Shown: piece after piece, positions 29,776 through 40,385 of the stretch
Layout: each line of letters begins with the position of its first letter
Numbering within the stretch: the first letter of the stretch is position 1
NCBI RefSeq assembly: GCF_034006335.1
Contig: NZ_JAWDIQ010000003.1
Direction: 5' to 3' (one strand)
DNA: 64,000 nucleotides
Source of the DNA: Paracerasibacillus soli
GTDB taxonomy: Bacteria; Bacillota; Bacilli; Bacillales; Amphibacillaceae
The notes under the pieces: generated by a model
Database searches by the model: none
The model's input: only the letters and a program-made list of their open reading frames with translations
What the model was told of the DNA's origin: nothing
Translations under genes and position numbers: made by a program

Positions 29776-30396
29776 TTATGCATTTTTCATAATAATGCTT
29801 TGTAGTGTACTTGCTACGTCTTGACAATGATCAGCAATTTCTTCTAACACTTCATAAATTTCCTTGTACTTAATTACTTGTAAAGGATTAGCTTGTTCAT
29901 CTTGAAATAAGCTGCGCAAAGCTTCCAGATAAATAATATCACATTTACTTTCATGATCTTTAATGCGTATAACATGTGGCTCAATATTACTTAATTTACC
30001 ATCCGCAATCATTTGAATGGATGTGACGATTTCCTCGGAACATTTATATATGTATTCCGTAAACTGGTCGATATAGTGATTGGAATTGATGATCTGGTAC
30101 ACATCCATAAGTGCAGTTAGCTCTTCCATGCCGTCGATAATATCATCTAAACGCATCGCTAACTGTAAAATATCTTCACGTTCAATTGGGGTAATAAATG
30201 CTTGGTTCAAATCACGAATAATAGCATGCACTTTTTCATCAGCTTCTGACTCATATGTCTTAATCGTCATCGCAAACTCATGCAAGGTTTCCTTATCATT
30301 AATTTTAAACTGAACAAAGTACTTCGCTGTTTCGTGCAAGTGATTAGCAAAATCAACGAGGTATGACGCAAACTTATCCGGCTTCTTTTTAAACAT
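29776..30396 (-). CDS. ykaA: DUF47 (YkaA) PhoU-like accessory of Pit transporter
   Basis: 206 residues of PhoU-like helical bundle with the DUF47 pattern REDILQLAMRLDDIIDGMEE and HESKCDIIYLEALRSLF. It precedes pit in the same operon, as in B. subtilis, and is thought to modulate phosphate uptake. GGAGGG lies upstream of the ATG. Intact. Confidence 0.9.
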   Translation of the reverse strand: MFKKKPDKFASYLVDFANHLHETAKYFVQFKINDKETLHEFAMTIKTYESEADEKVHAIIRDLNQAFITPIEREDILQLAMRLDDIIDGMEELTALMDVYQIINSNHYIDQFTEYIYKCSEEIVTSIQMIADGKLSNIEPHVIRIKDHESKCDIIYLEALRSLFQDEQANPLQVIKYKEIYEVLEEIADHCQDVASTLQSIIMKNA

Positions 30397-30631
30397 ATGT
30401 AGCCCTCCATTTTATTGAAAAACTTCGATATATATTGAATAACCTCTCTAAGTACAATTAAAATTATACACCTATTTCATGCCTAGCTTCCAAAGATTAT
30501 TTTAAAATGACATGTTGTAAATAGTTTACCCAACAGAAATAAAACTATCATACCGTATGAAACCTACAATTAAGCCTTTTCCTTTAATTATGGCGAAATT
30601 TTGCCAATTTCATCCTGACGAACTTGAGATA

Positions 30632-31004
30632 CTACATAATAATTTCATTAAAAATCAATCCATCTTGTGTCGATAAAATTTTAAGTCTTTTTTCCCTTTT
30701 CGCGAAGATACTTTTATATTCCATCTCCCCTGTTTCTTGATCTTTAAACAAAATAATTCGTTTATTTTTATTATCTTCAACAACTTGTGTGTCATAGAGA
30801 GATGTGTCAATATTCGCTTCTAACATCGGGTATTCTATTAATGTTTCTGTACCTTTACTTTTAACTTGCACATCTTTAGCTTCACTTACACTAGATTTAT
30901 TTCCGACAATATTATTTTGGACATCGCTTTTCTCCACCTCTTTATCCATACACCCTACAAGGATGGAACTAACAAGCGTTCCCAAAATAAGTACTTTCTT
31001 CAAA
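30632..31004 (-). CDS. Lipoprotein with a single copy of the unrecognised repeat domain
   Basis: TTG start at 31004, 7 bases after AGGAG, gives MKKVLILGTLVSSILVGC, a clear lipoprotein signal with a lipobox cysteine. After a Ser/Lys spacer, one domain unit follows: LIEYPMLEANIDTSLYDTQV, VVEDNKNKRIILFKDQETGE, MEYKSIFAKREKRLKIL. This is the most divergent member of the three-gene family (1, 2 and 3 units). Lipid anchoring places the domain on the outer face of the membrane. Function unknown. Confidence 0.7.
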
Positions 31005-31030
31005 CAACCACTCCTTTTAAAAAAATCCAC

Positions 31031-31296
31031 AAGACTTATTATGATAAAAAAAATACTAAAAATAAAGGATTTTAATGGACTTTTTTATTTTTTTTATACT
31101 TTTTCTTCTATATGAGATTTCATTACCCGGGAAATAACGACAGAAATCTTCAATTCCCTTCTCACTTTTACATATCGAGAACAAAGATTAACTAGGACTT
31201 TTATCTTTTTCCTACATGTTATGATTGCTGTTATCCACTATCCATTGATTACATTTGCATCAATCTTCATGACGCCTTTCTATAACGTATTTTTAA
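31031..31296. promoter_or_regulatory. Intergenic region with a Noc-binding-site match at 31122-31135
   Basis: ATTACCCGGGAAAT differs by one base from the Noc-binding consensus ATTTCCCGGGAAAT. The rest of the gap is AT-rich, with the lipoprotein-gene promoter presumably at its left end; no ORF. Confidence 0.5.
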
Positions 31297-31339
31297 CAAA
31301 AAAAAGAGAATCTCCTTATCACAAAGGAGAATCCCCTTT
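31297..31339 (-). terminator. Terminator of the ABC exporter gene
   Basis: Stem around TCTCCTT / AAGGAGA followed by TTTTTTTT on the minus strand. Confidence 0.75.
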
Positions 31340-31370
31340 CCAATGAATAAACATATAGTGGCATAGCATT

Positions 31371-33085
31371 TTATATCGTTTGTACCTTATGCAAATGAGC
31401 GAAAATCCCATCGCGTTTAATTAAATCATCATGGTTACCTTCTTCAGCGATACCTTCTTTTGTGATGACCATAATGCGATCTGCACTTTTTATCGTTGCG
31501 AGGCGGTGTGCAATGACAATGGTCGTTCGGTCCTTCGCTAGTTCGCTTAATGCCTGTTGAATAATGCTTTCCGTTTCAGTATCTAGAGCAGATGTCGCTT
31601 CATCAAGAATTAAGATTGGTGGATTTTTTAGAAACATCCGGGCAATTGCAATGCGTTGTTTTTGTCCGCCAGATAATTTTAATCCTCGTTCACCAACTTG
31701 CGTATCATATCCATGTGGTAACTCTTCAATAAATTCTTCCAAATGCGCACGCTTGGCTGCCAGTCTAATTTCCTCATCCGTTGCATCCAATTTACCATAC
31801 GCAATATTTTCTCGTAATGTCCCCGTAAATAAAAACACATCTTGTTGCACAATTCCAATTTGACTCCGTAATGATTGCTTCTTTATTTTGCGAATATCAA
31901 TGCCATCAATCGTAATTTGACCGCTATCGATATCATAAAAACGTGGAATTAAGGAAGATATCGTCGTTTTACCTGCTCCAGATGGCCCAACAAGGGCAAC
32001 CGTCTCACCGGCTTTCATATTAAAGCTCATTGCTTTTAATATCGGTCCTTGTGTCTTTTCATAACCAAATGTTACTTTATGGAATGATATAAAACCTTTT
32101 AAGTTGGTACATCAATGGCATCTTTATCATCAACAATATCTGGGTCAACATCTAGCATTTCCGTAAATCGTTTAAAGCCAGCCATACCTTTTGGATAGAG
32201 TTCTAACAATGCACTTATTTTTTCTATTGGTTTAAATAATACGTTTGTTATAAGTACAAAGAACACTAATTCCCCATATGACAAAATATTGGAATACGTT
32301 AACCAAGCTCCGACAATTAATACGACGAGCACCATTAAACGCATCAACATATAAATATTGGAATTAACAAAAGCCATAACACGATATGCGCGTAATTTTG
32401 CTGTTCTATATTTATAATTATTTTTTGTAAACTGTGCCATCTCATGATCTTCGTTTGTAAATGACTGGACGACACGTGCTCCAGAAACAGAATCTTCAAC
32501 ACGGGCATTAACCTCTGCAATATTTTCATACATGTTTTTCCATGCTGCGTTCATTTTGATATTACTATACGAAATCAAAGCGATTAGGATTGGAACGGTA
32601 CATAAAATAATAATCGCAAGATGTGCATTAATATTAAACATAATGAGAAACGCACCAAAGAAGGTCATAATGGCGATAAAGAAATCCTCTGGTCCGTGAT
32701 GCGCTAATTCACCAATATCGAAAAGGTCATTTGATATACGACTCATAATATGTCCTGTCTTTGTATTATCAAAAAATCGAAAGGATTGTTTTTGAACATG
32801 ACCAAAAAGTTCTTGTCGCATATCTGTTTCTATATTTGTTCCAAGCTTATGTCCCCAATATGTCACCACATATTGCATGAATGTACTGAGCAAATAAACA
32901 AATAGCAACAAAATACTTACTGTTATAATCACACTCCAATTGTTTCCTGGCAGTAGATCGTCGATAAAATGTTGTACTGCAACTGGAAAGGCTAATTCTA
33001 GTAAGGCCACAAAAACCGCACATGAAAAGTCAATAATAAATAAGCGACGATGCGGCTTATAGTAAGAAAAAAATCTTTTAATCAT
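31371..33085 (-). CDS. ABC exporter, fused permease-ATPase (MsbA/YgaD-like), one frameshift
   Basis: Half-transporter with an N-terminal six-helix domain (from MIKRFFSYYKPHRRLFIIDF) and a C-terminal ATPase. Walker A is GPSGAGKTT, the signature LSGGQKQR, Walker B ILILDEATSALD and the H-loop IVIAHRLATI. The frame breaks near 32098 between DAIDVPT-stop and NLKGFISFHKVTFGYEK; one missing A in an AAA run explains it. Restored length is about 571 residues, normal. Would act as a homodimer; substrate unknown (lipid or drug type). Confidence 0.88.
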
Positions 33086-33162
33086 CTAACCTGCACTTCC
33101 TTTATGTCTCATCTTTTTCTTTGATGCTCTTTTCATATTATTAGCTGCACCTTAACCTCCAT

Positions 33163-33409
33163 AGTAGACCAAAACTGTTCAGTCGTGAAAACTATCCTCA
33201 CTAACATCGCTCCAGCAGAATACTTCGCTTTCCGCGGGCACGGACTCAGCCTCCTGCCCCAACACTGGGGCAAGGCAGGTTAATTGCGCAACGTCTTGTT
33301 GCAAACCTGCACTAGTACTTCCTGTACGTCGGAAGTTGAAGCGTTGCCCGCGAAAAGCAACGGTCCGTAGCGAAAGACAACCTAACACGCAAAACAGTTT
33401 GGTTCTATT
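33163..33409. mobile_element. MITE-like GC-rich element, copy A (247 bp)
   Basis: Bounded by imperfect 17-bp inverted repeats AGTAGACCAAAACTGTT and AACAGTTTGGTTCTATT (14 of 17 complementary). The interior is much richer in G+C than its surroundings and carries CTTCGCTTTCCGCGGGCACG. No coding capacity is credible, although one spurious ORF crosses it. Copy B at 53.5-54.1 kb has the same ends. Flanking duplications were not identified. Confidence 0.6.
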
Positions 33410-33581
33410 TTGTTAAAAGCAACATTCTTTTTGAAAACAGCTTTTCATTATTAACCTCTACTATACAGGCTTACATTTTATAAGGAAAATTATAAGTACT
33501 AGCATATAAATTAGTTAGCAAGATTGGTCAAGCCGTAGCATAAACATGTAAAAAGAGAAAAAATAGGGGGAGAAGAAGAAT

Positions 33582-33948
33582 ATGTTAGATCGCTGGGTAC
33601 GTTACGCAATTGGCTACGTATTTATTACATCTAGTATCATGAAATTCTTAATAAGTGATTTTAAAATGATGTTTGCAAACTATGGCATACCCTTTCCAGC
33701 TACAACCCTTTTTATCGTAGCAATTTTAGAAATTGGCTGTGGAGCACTCATTATAGCGAATATGCATATTAAAAAGGCTACTGTTCCTTTAATCATCATC
33801 ATGATTGGTGCGCTCTATTTAACGAAGGTCCCCATTTTATTGAAACAAGGAATGCTACAATTTGCTTTTGACTCGTTTAGACATGATCATGCTCATCCTC
33901 TTATTATTAATTGGCGGCCATTTACCACGTAGAAATGCAGCAACCTAA
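33582..33948 (+). CDS. DoxX family membrane protein, one frameshift
   Basis: Small four-helix membrane protein (from MLDRWVRYAIGYVFITSSIM), with AGGGGG before the ATG. The frame breaks near 33869: AFDSFRHDHAHP in one frame, LLTRLDMIMLILLLLIGGHL in the other, which restores the last helix and ends at 33948. Restored length about 121 residues. DoxX proteins have poorly defined redox or detoxification roles. Plus-strand gene in a minus-strand region. Confidence 0.75.
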
Positions 33949-34175
33949 TTTTTTAGTAACTTTCATGGAGAATTACTGAGTTATGCACAAAGTTATCCAC
34001 ATATGCACAAATGTTCTCTATTATTTTGTGTCCGAATAAAAGTTCCCTACTAAATATTGATTTCCCTTTAAAAGCATCCACATAATGTGCATAACATTTT
34101 ATAATTGGGGATAACTATGCCGATTAAAAGCTTTTTATTTTCACCTTATACACAACATCAAACAGAGAAGTCATG
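33949..34175. promoter_or_regulatory. DnaA-box cluster in the doxX-htrA gap
   Basis: Five 9-mers close to the DnaA box TTATCCACA lie within about 175 bp: TTATGCACA at 33981, TTATCCACA (exact) at 33993, the complement of TTATGCACA at 34086, the complement of TTATCCCCA at 34106 and TTATACACA at 34146. No ORF. It could titrate or bind DnaA, as the B. subtilis DnaA-box clusters do. Confidence 0.55.
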
Positions 34176-34217
34176 AAAAATAAGCTATCACCTCTCTTCC
34201 ATGCGAGATGATAGCTT
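34176..34217 (-). terminator. Terminator of the wal operon/htrA
   Basis: Stem AAGCTATCA / TGATAGCTT followed by ATTTTT on the minus strand. Confidence 0.8.
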
Positions 34218-34221
34218 GTTT

Positions 34222-35424
34222 TTATTCTTGTTTTCCTAATTTAATTTTTGCTTCATGCTTTTTACCATCACGATAATAGATGACATCTAATGTATCCCCA
34301 ATCTTTTTTTCCTGATATAAGATCTTTCGCAGATCAATCATATCGTTTACATCTTTTCCATCGAGTGATGTAATGACGTCTAATCGCTTCATACCTGCCT
34401 TATCAGCTGGTGAAAATGGTTCAACACTCCAAACATAGACACCACCATCTATTTGTTTTGGTAAGTTTAATGTATTTTTCCATTCTTGACGTGGTACTTC
34501 TTGCAGTGAGTATATTTCCACACCTAAATATGGTCGTACGACTTTCCCAGTCTTCTCTAATTCACTGATAATCGGATATGCAGTGTCAATCGGAATGGAA
34601 AAGCCTATTCCTTCTACTGCCGCCTCATTAATTTTCATTGAATTTATCCCGATAAGTTTTCCTGAAATATTAATGAGCGCGCCACCGCTATTTCCTGGGT
34701 TAATGGCTGCGTCTGTTTGAATAACTTCAGCTTGCCAATCCACCCGTCCATCATTGTTAAAATCTTGTGGAATGGTTCTTTGCTTTCCGCTTATGATACC
34801 TTGTGTTACAGAACCTGCAAACATTAAACCTAAAGGATTTCCAACGGCAATAACAGGTTCACCAACTTTGACATCATCTGAAGATCCCATTTCAATGACA
34901 TGGTCAATCTTCTTTTCATCCACTTGCAATACTGCCAAATCAGAAAATATATCTCCACCTAATAAATTCGCCTTTAAGCTCGTATTGTCATTTAAAATAA
35001 CTTCAATTTCATCTGCACCCGAAATAACATGATAATTCGTGACGATATAGGCATATTTATTATCCTTTTTATAAATTACCCCGGACCCAGAAGCAGCTTC
35101 ACTTGCTTCTTGTTGTGGATCCCACAAATTATTACTTCGCTGTAGGTTGGATATTCCAACTACAGTTGGTGCAACATCTGCAACAATAGACGTAATTTGT
35201 GATGTCACATCAACATTAATATTTTCAGAAGTACCCTTTTGTGATGTAACACCGTTCTGTTGTGCATCATCCACAACATTTGGCCCACGGTTTTTTAAAT
35301 TAGGCAAAACGATTGTCGCGAACAATACACCTAAAATTACTCCCGCTATTAATGTCAGCACCACATGACTCTTACTTTTCTTCCGATGTGGGTTCGGTGG
35401 ATAATGATCATCATAATACCCCAT
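34222..35424 (-). CDS. htrA: HtrA-like membrane-anchored serine protease
   Basis: Surface quality-control protease. Start at 35424 (MGYYDDHYPPNPHRKKSK) behind AGGAG. One membrane anchor (VVLTLIAGVILGVLFATIVL) is followed by a trypsin-like domain with the triad His in IVTNYHVIS, Asp in FSDLAVL and Ser in NPGNSGGALI. A C-terminal PDZ domain includes GVYVWSVEPFSPADKAGM. 400 residues, intact. Downstream of walJ, as yycK/htrC is in B. subtilis. Confidence 0.93.
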   Translation of the reverse strand: MGYYDDHYPPNPHRKKSKSHVVLTLIAGVILGVLFATIVLPNLKNRGPNVVDDAQQNGVTSQKGTSENINVDVTSQITSIVADVAPTVVGISNLQRSNNLWDPQQEASEAASGSGVIYKKDNKYAYIVTNYHVISGADEIEVILNDNTSLKANLLGGDIFSDLAVLQVDEKKIDHVIEMGSSDDVKVGEPVIAVGNPLGLMFAGSVTQGIISGKQRTIPQDFNNDGRVDWQAEVIQTDAAINPGNSGGALINISGKLIGINSMKINEAAVEGIGFSIPIDTAYPIISELEKTGKVVRPYLGVEIYSLQEVPRQEWKNTLNLPKQIDGGVYVWSVEPFSPADKAGMKRLDVITSLDGKDVNDMIDLRKILYQEKKIGDTLDVIYYRDGKKHEAKIKLGKQE

Positions 35425-35531
35425 TTTACCACTCCTATTCAGGTATGATTGCACATAGAGGCAAATATGAACTTATTATTCCCACCGACCTACTTTCTAT
35501 GAATGTTTAACGAGAAGACTAGAAATAAATT

Positions 35532-36317
35532 TTACCCCACTTCGAACATTGGTGTTGCCTGATTTGGATCTGTATCGTGCAATGCGATGTCGATACCACG
35601 TTCCTTTAAAACTTGATCGACAGACATTCGCGCTAAGTCTTTCATATTATTTTCTTTACTTAAATGCGCCAAATAAATTCTTTTTGTCCGATTACTAATA
35701 ATATCCGAGAGGGCAAGCCCACAATCTTCATTTGAAACGTGACCAAGTCGCCTAAAATACGCCTTTTAACATTCCAAGGATACCGGCTCATCCGTAACAT
35801 TTCTACATCGTGATTCGCCTCAAATATATATGCATCGGCCCCTTCGATTGTCTTTTTAATACGTTCGGATACATAGCCCAAGTCTGTTACAAGTGCGACC
35901 TTTTGGTTGTCATGATGGAATGTATAAAACATTGGCTCAGCTGCATCGTGTGAAACGCCAAATGATTCCACATCAATGTCACCAAAGGTTTGCACGGATT
36001 CCATTGGAAACACAAACTTCTGATCTACTGGGATTTTACCAATCATGCCATCCATTGCTTGCCAAGTTTTCTCATTCGCATAAATGGGTAATTTGTATTT
36101 CCGTGCCATAAACGCCTAAACCTTTTATATGGTCACTATGTTCATGTGTTACTAATATGCCACCTAGAGAGGCCGGATTAGCCTGTACTTGTGCAAACAG
36201 ACTTTCTAATTGCTTCCCACTTAATCCGGCGTCAACTAGTAATCTTTCCCGATCTGATTCAATATAGAAGGCATTTCCTGAACTTCCTGATGCTAATACA
36301 CTAAAACGCAAACTCAT
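35532..36317 (-). CDS. walJ: WalJ (YycJ) metallo-beta-lactamase fold exonuclease-like protein, two frameshifts
   Basis: MBL-fold hydrolase encoded at the end of the wal operon, linked to cell-wall and DNA processes. The metal motif is LVTHEHSDHIKGL near residue 60. The frame breaks near 36105 (VYGTEIQITHLCE-stop versus MARKYKLPIYANEKTW). It breaks again near 35753 (LGDLVTFQMK versus HVSNEDCGLALSDIISNRTK). The restored C-terminus, IALHDTDPNQATPMFEVG, ends at 35534-35532. About 262 residues, normal. ATG overlaps the yycI stop. Confidence 0.88.
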
Positions 36318-37240
36318 GATATGTCACTCCGATTAATTTGTTCCAATTTATCCTCCAGCTGCTCGATTAACGTATCTTTTAATTTATCGTTACCTTGCAG
36401 CATGATAATCTTATCTAAATTCGTCTTGATGGCATCTTTTAAAAACTCCAGTTGATTTCCTGGAAAAACCATTCCTTCAATCGCATTTACAAAATAATGT
36501 TGTTCATTATTTACAGTTACATTCCATGTTGGAACAAATACTTGAACACCACTTTCTAATGGCACAACCGTATGGTAGCCTACTCGCATATCTGTTATTT
36601 CTTCACCCGTTTTTAATCGGTTATTTTCATAAAGTTTCCAAACTGCATCTGTCGGCTTAATTAAAGACTTTTTATCTTTATTCGTTTCTGGTTCATCTAA
36701 CATCGTCTGTGTGTAAGAAGTAATTTCATTATCCTCATTCATATACAAAATAACGATGCCGCTTTTGTTAAAGTAAACAGGGCGTTGATTGGTTACTTGA
36801 AAAAGATAAATAACACGGTTATCCTTGTCCCATTCACCGAATTGGTATGATTGGTAATGCATGATGAATGAACTCATCACTTCCATTATTTGTTCATCTG
36901 AAGTATCTTTCGCTAATTTAATTGGTTTCTTTAGCTCTGAAACAATTAAATTATCATTTAATATTGCAGCATCTTGATTATCCTTCGTTAATAGTAGCTC
37001 TATATCTTCTTTCTCAAACTTCCGTTGTTTAACAGATATAAACGACTCATCAGGTAATTCACTTGGCTGCTTTTTAATTTTAATATTCTCATCAGCTAAT
37101 TGCTGTTCAACTGTAACATCTTGTCGTTCTAAAAGGCCAATATCGGATGATTCTTGTTTTTCAAGAAACTGAATGACTAAGAAAATATCTAGTACTAGGA
37201 AGCATATGATAAATAATGATTTTATTTGACTCCATTGCAT
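36314..37240 (-). CDS. yycI: YycI, inhibitor of the WalK kinase
   Basis: 308 residues: a short cytoplasmic start, one N-terminal membrane helix (SLFIICFLVLDIFLVIQFL) and an extracellular domain. With YycH it forms a membrane complex that tunes WalK in Bacillus. Located between yycH and walJ with 1-4 base spacing or overlap. Intact. Confidence 0.9.
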   Translation of the reverse strand: MQWSQIKSLFIICFLVLDIFLVIQFLEKQESSDIGLLERQDVTVEQQLADENIKIKKQPSELPDESFISVKQRKFEKEDIELLLTKDNQDAAILNDNLIVSELKKPIKLAKDTSDEQIMEVMSSFIMHYQSYQFGEWDKDNRVIYLFQVTNQRPVYFNKSGIVILYMNEDNEITSYTQTMLDEPETNKDKKSLIKPTDAVWKLYENNRLKTGEEITDMRVGYHTVVPLESGVQVFVPTWNVTVNNEQHYFVNAIEGMVFPGNQLEFLKDAIKTNLDKIIMLQGNDKLKDTLIEQLEDKLEQINRSDIS

Positions 37241-37241
37241 C

Positions 37242-38555
37242 CTAGCTCACCCCTCTACTATCAGCGGTTTCATCTGGATTGATGGCTATCCAATTTCCGT
37301 TATATTTGATAAACCATGCCGGGTCTAAAATCATAATATAAGAAGCATTGTCTTCATATGAAACACCATACCCAATCCGAATATCTTCAATCTGATCTAA
37401 TTTATATTTTGTACGGCCTTTTAAATATTGCTTTACCTTTTGACCAGAAGGTAATGTCACTGGTTCTCCTACAATTGAATTATTAAGTTTAAATAATGGT
37501 CGTTTATATTGAAATAAGCTTTGGCCTTGCCACACTTGTTCAATAGCAGTAAGACTCGTATTAAATACGGGATATCCCGCGTAATACATCAAATACTTTA
37601 TTCTATTTTTTTGCATATCCAATTCATCTAACTTGTAAATGTTTGTCCAACCCTTATGTTCATTGATATTTGCTAGACTTTTATCAATTACGTCTAAAGG
37701 TCGTAACAACCCAATCTCATCTTCTTGAATCGGGTCCGTAAACTCCATATAACGTCTATCAGGGCTAACAAGCATTTGCCTTTTGCCATCTGTGTAATAT
37801 GCAATATCCTCATTGGAGAGATTACGGCTTACTAATGATGGGTCATAAAACATTGCATTGACAAGCTTTTTAGGATTCATCATATTAATTGTAAATGAAC
37901 GTCGGACTGCATCCTTTTCATGCTTTGGAATAAATATTGGTGTTTTTGCATCTTCAAAAACGGTATATTCCTCAAAGTCATCTATATTTGTTGCGTAACT
38001 TTTTAATAGATCATATTTTGTTACATTATTTACTGTTGCAGTAGCCTGCCGTTGCCCGTCAATTGATAAAAAGTGAAAATACATAATCGATTTACTATCA
38101 TTAAATGTAATCATGACACGTCTGAAAGACCAACTTGGCAAAGATTCTGGTTCCTCATTAAAGGAAAAGACAGAGGGCAACACTTCCATTGGTAATGTGT
38201 CTGGGAAACGTAATTCTACTTGAAAGTTATCGTCAGGAATGCGATGTGATTCATCTAATTTAAAATCATAAATCGCCCATGTCTGCATATCTTCATACAA
38301 TTTATTCTGTTCATTTGGATTTATAAAACCAAAGTATTTTCCTGCATTTTGAAAGATAATGGACTCCGGAGTAATAATGTCCTTTTTTGTTTGCACTTCA
38401 CCATCAAGATGAAACTCTTCTTCATTAATATATTTATCTTTCGGATCAATGATTGCGTCAAAGTTCGGCTTATACGTCCAAATTGTAAATGTTAATATGA
38501 GGCTAATCGCGACTAAAACAACTAAAATATACGTTTTTACTACTTCAATTTTCAT
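37242..38555 (-). CDS. yycH: YycH, inhibitor of the WalK kinase
   Basis: 437 residues with a single N-terminal helix (YILVVLVAISLILTFTIWTY) and a large extracellular region. It partners with YycI to control WalK activity. The start overlaps the walK stop by 4 bases (ATGA). Intact. Confidence 0.9.
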   Translation of the reverse strand: MKIEVVKTYILVVLVAISLILTFTIWTYKPNFDAIIDPKDKYINEEEFHLDGEVQTKKDIITPESIIFQNAGKYFGFINPNEQNKLYEDMQTWAIYDFKLDESHRIPDDNFQVELRFPDTLPMEVLPSVFSFNEEPESLPSWSFRRVMITFNDSKSIMYFHFLSIDGQRQATATVNNVTKYDLLKSYATNIDDFEEYTVFEDAKTPIFIPKHEKDAVRRSFTINMMNPKKLVNAMFYDPSLVSRNLSNEDIAYYTDGKRQMLVSPDRRYMEFTDPIQEDEIGLLRPLDVIDKSLANINEHKGWTNIYKLDELDMQKNRIKYLMYYAGYPVFNTSLTAIEQVWQGQSLFQYKRPLFKLNNSIVGEPVTLPSGQKVKQYLKGRTKYKLDQIEDIRIGYGVSYEDNASYIMILDPAWFIKYNGNWIAINPDETADSRGVS

Positions 38556-40380
38556 TTGCCTTCCCTCCGCCTTCTACCCATTAGCGGGAGTGTAAAGAAA
38601 ATTGTCGTCCCTTTTCCTTCTCCACTTCTAGCCCAAATGCGTCCATGATGTGCCTCGACAAGTTCCTTTGAAATTGCTAATCCAAGGCCAGAACCGCCTA
38701 ATTTACGACTTCTTGCTTTATCTGCACGATAAAACCTTTCAAAAATTTTATCTACTTTATCATACGGGATTCCCATGCCTTCATCGGAAATGCTAACTAA
38801 AATTTGATTACGTTGTTTCGCAACTTTAAAACGTATTGTCCCTCCCTCAGGAGAGTATTTTATTGCATTTGAAATGATATTATCGAGCACTTGCATAAGT
38901 TTATCTTTATCAATCCAAACAAATGATTTGCCACTTTGAAGGTCACGGGTAAATGAGATATGTTCGGGTATGTTCATTTGAAAGCGATCGATTACGTGAT
39001 GGAAATAACTAATAAACTCGACTCGTTCTCGTTGCAACATAAAGTCCTTATTATCCATTTTTGATAACTGTAATAAGTCGTTTACCATTCGTATCATACG
39101 TTCTGTTTCATTTTGGGCAACATTTAAAAAGCGAGGTGCAATTTGCTTATCTTCCCATGCTCCATCTGTTAAAGCTTCTAAATAACTGCGCATTGTTGTG
39201 AGCGGTGTCCGTAACTCATGTGACACATTTGATACAAATTCCCGCCGATCTCTTTCTAGTTTTTCCTGTTCCGTAACATCACTTAAAACTGTGATAAACC
39301 CAGTAATATCATCTTCTTCATCTGAGATCGTTGAAAAATTAGCACGGATTAAAAATTCTTCTTCATCTGTTCCAAAGTCAATAATCATCGAGCCACTCTC
39401 AGGGAGTCGCGATATATCAAAATGTTTTTCATCAAGTCGTAATAAGTTCAACAATAATTCGCCATTACTTTCTTCAGGGTTTTTGTTCAACATAATCCCC
39501 GCTGCGTCATTCATTAATGTAACCAATCCAGCAGCGTCAGTGGCAATGACACCATCTGACATGTTCAGTAATATGGAACTTAACTTACGCTGTTCTTTTT
39601 CAATCGTCGCATAAGAATGTCGTAGTCGATCATTCATATCATTAAATGAAACAGCAAGTTGTCCAATTTCGTCCGTTCCATACACGTTAACCTTTTGGGA
39701 AAAGTCACCCCTCGCAATGGTTTGGGCTTGACGACGCATTTCTTTAATTGGCTTTGTAATTGTACGGGCAACTAAAATTCCTAAAAAGGCGGAAACTGCA
39801 ATCGCTAAAATAGATCCTTTAAAAAATATTTCATTTACATTTTGTAATTGATCATAGACACCTTCGACAGATGCCTCAATATATATTGCACCAACTATAC
39901 TACCTTGGTTATTTTTAATTGGTACTGCTCGGACATATAAACGGTTTTCTGTCTTCTGATCAAAGAATTGCCGTTCAGGGGATTCACCGTTTAATGCCTT
40001 TTGAACATAATCCTGAACGTCTTCTTCCCGATAATATCCATGTTTAACGTATCATTCGTGCCAAGTACCCGTCTTTGATCATTTACAACTTGAAGTGTTG
40101 TTAAATCTTTTGCATCAATATCTGAGATGATTGTTTGTACATCTTGGATTAAAGTAGGGCCTTGATCATCCTCTGAACGTTCTTTATTAAATGCTTGTTC
40201 CAAATTATAACTTAATAACTCTATTCGATCATTGATACTAGATTTAAAGTTTGAAAACAATTCCTTATCAAATTCACTTGCAAAATAAGCACCAATCACT
40301 TGGATTGCAACTAATAATAGCAAAATGTAAATAATAATGAACTTTAATTGAATGGAACGAAAAAAACCAATTTTGCCCAT
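38552..40380 (-). CDS. walK: Essential sensor histidine kinase WalK, one internal frameshift
   Basis: Membrane kinase of the cell-wall WalRK system. ATG at 40380, behind AGGAG, gives MGKIGFFRSIQLKFIIIYIL. An extracellular sensor lies between two helices and is followed by HAMP, PAS (VIATDAAGLVTLMNDAAGIM) and HisKA with the phospho-acceptor in FVSNVSHELRTPLTT. The ATPase has N- and G-boxes (DNIISNAIKYS, DEGMGIPYDK, GGSGLGLAISKE). The frame breaks near 40035: GKKTFRIMFKRH-stop in one frame, REEDVQDYVQKALNGESPER in the other. Since walK is essential in relatives, an assembly indel is the likely cause. Restored length about 610 residues. Confidence 0.93.
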
Positions 40381-40385
40381 GGAAA

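Noticed and set aside
33179..33388. ORF inside the MITE-like element, copy A
   Set aside because: It simply reads through the GC-rich non-coding repeat; Cys/Arg-rich with no ribosome-binding site.
33981..34154. DnaA-box cluster as the chromosomal origin
   Set aside because: No dnaA, dnaN or rpmH nearby and no clear AT-rich unwinding region; gene order places oriC beyond the right edge.
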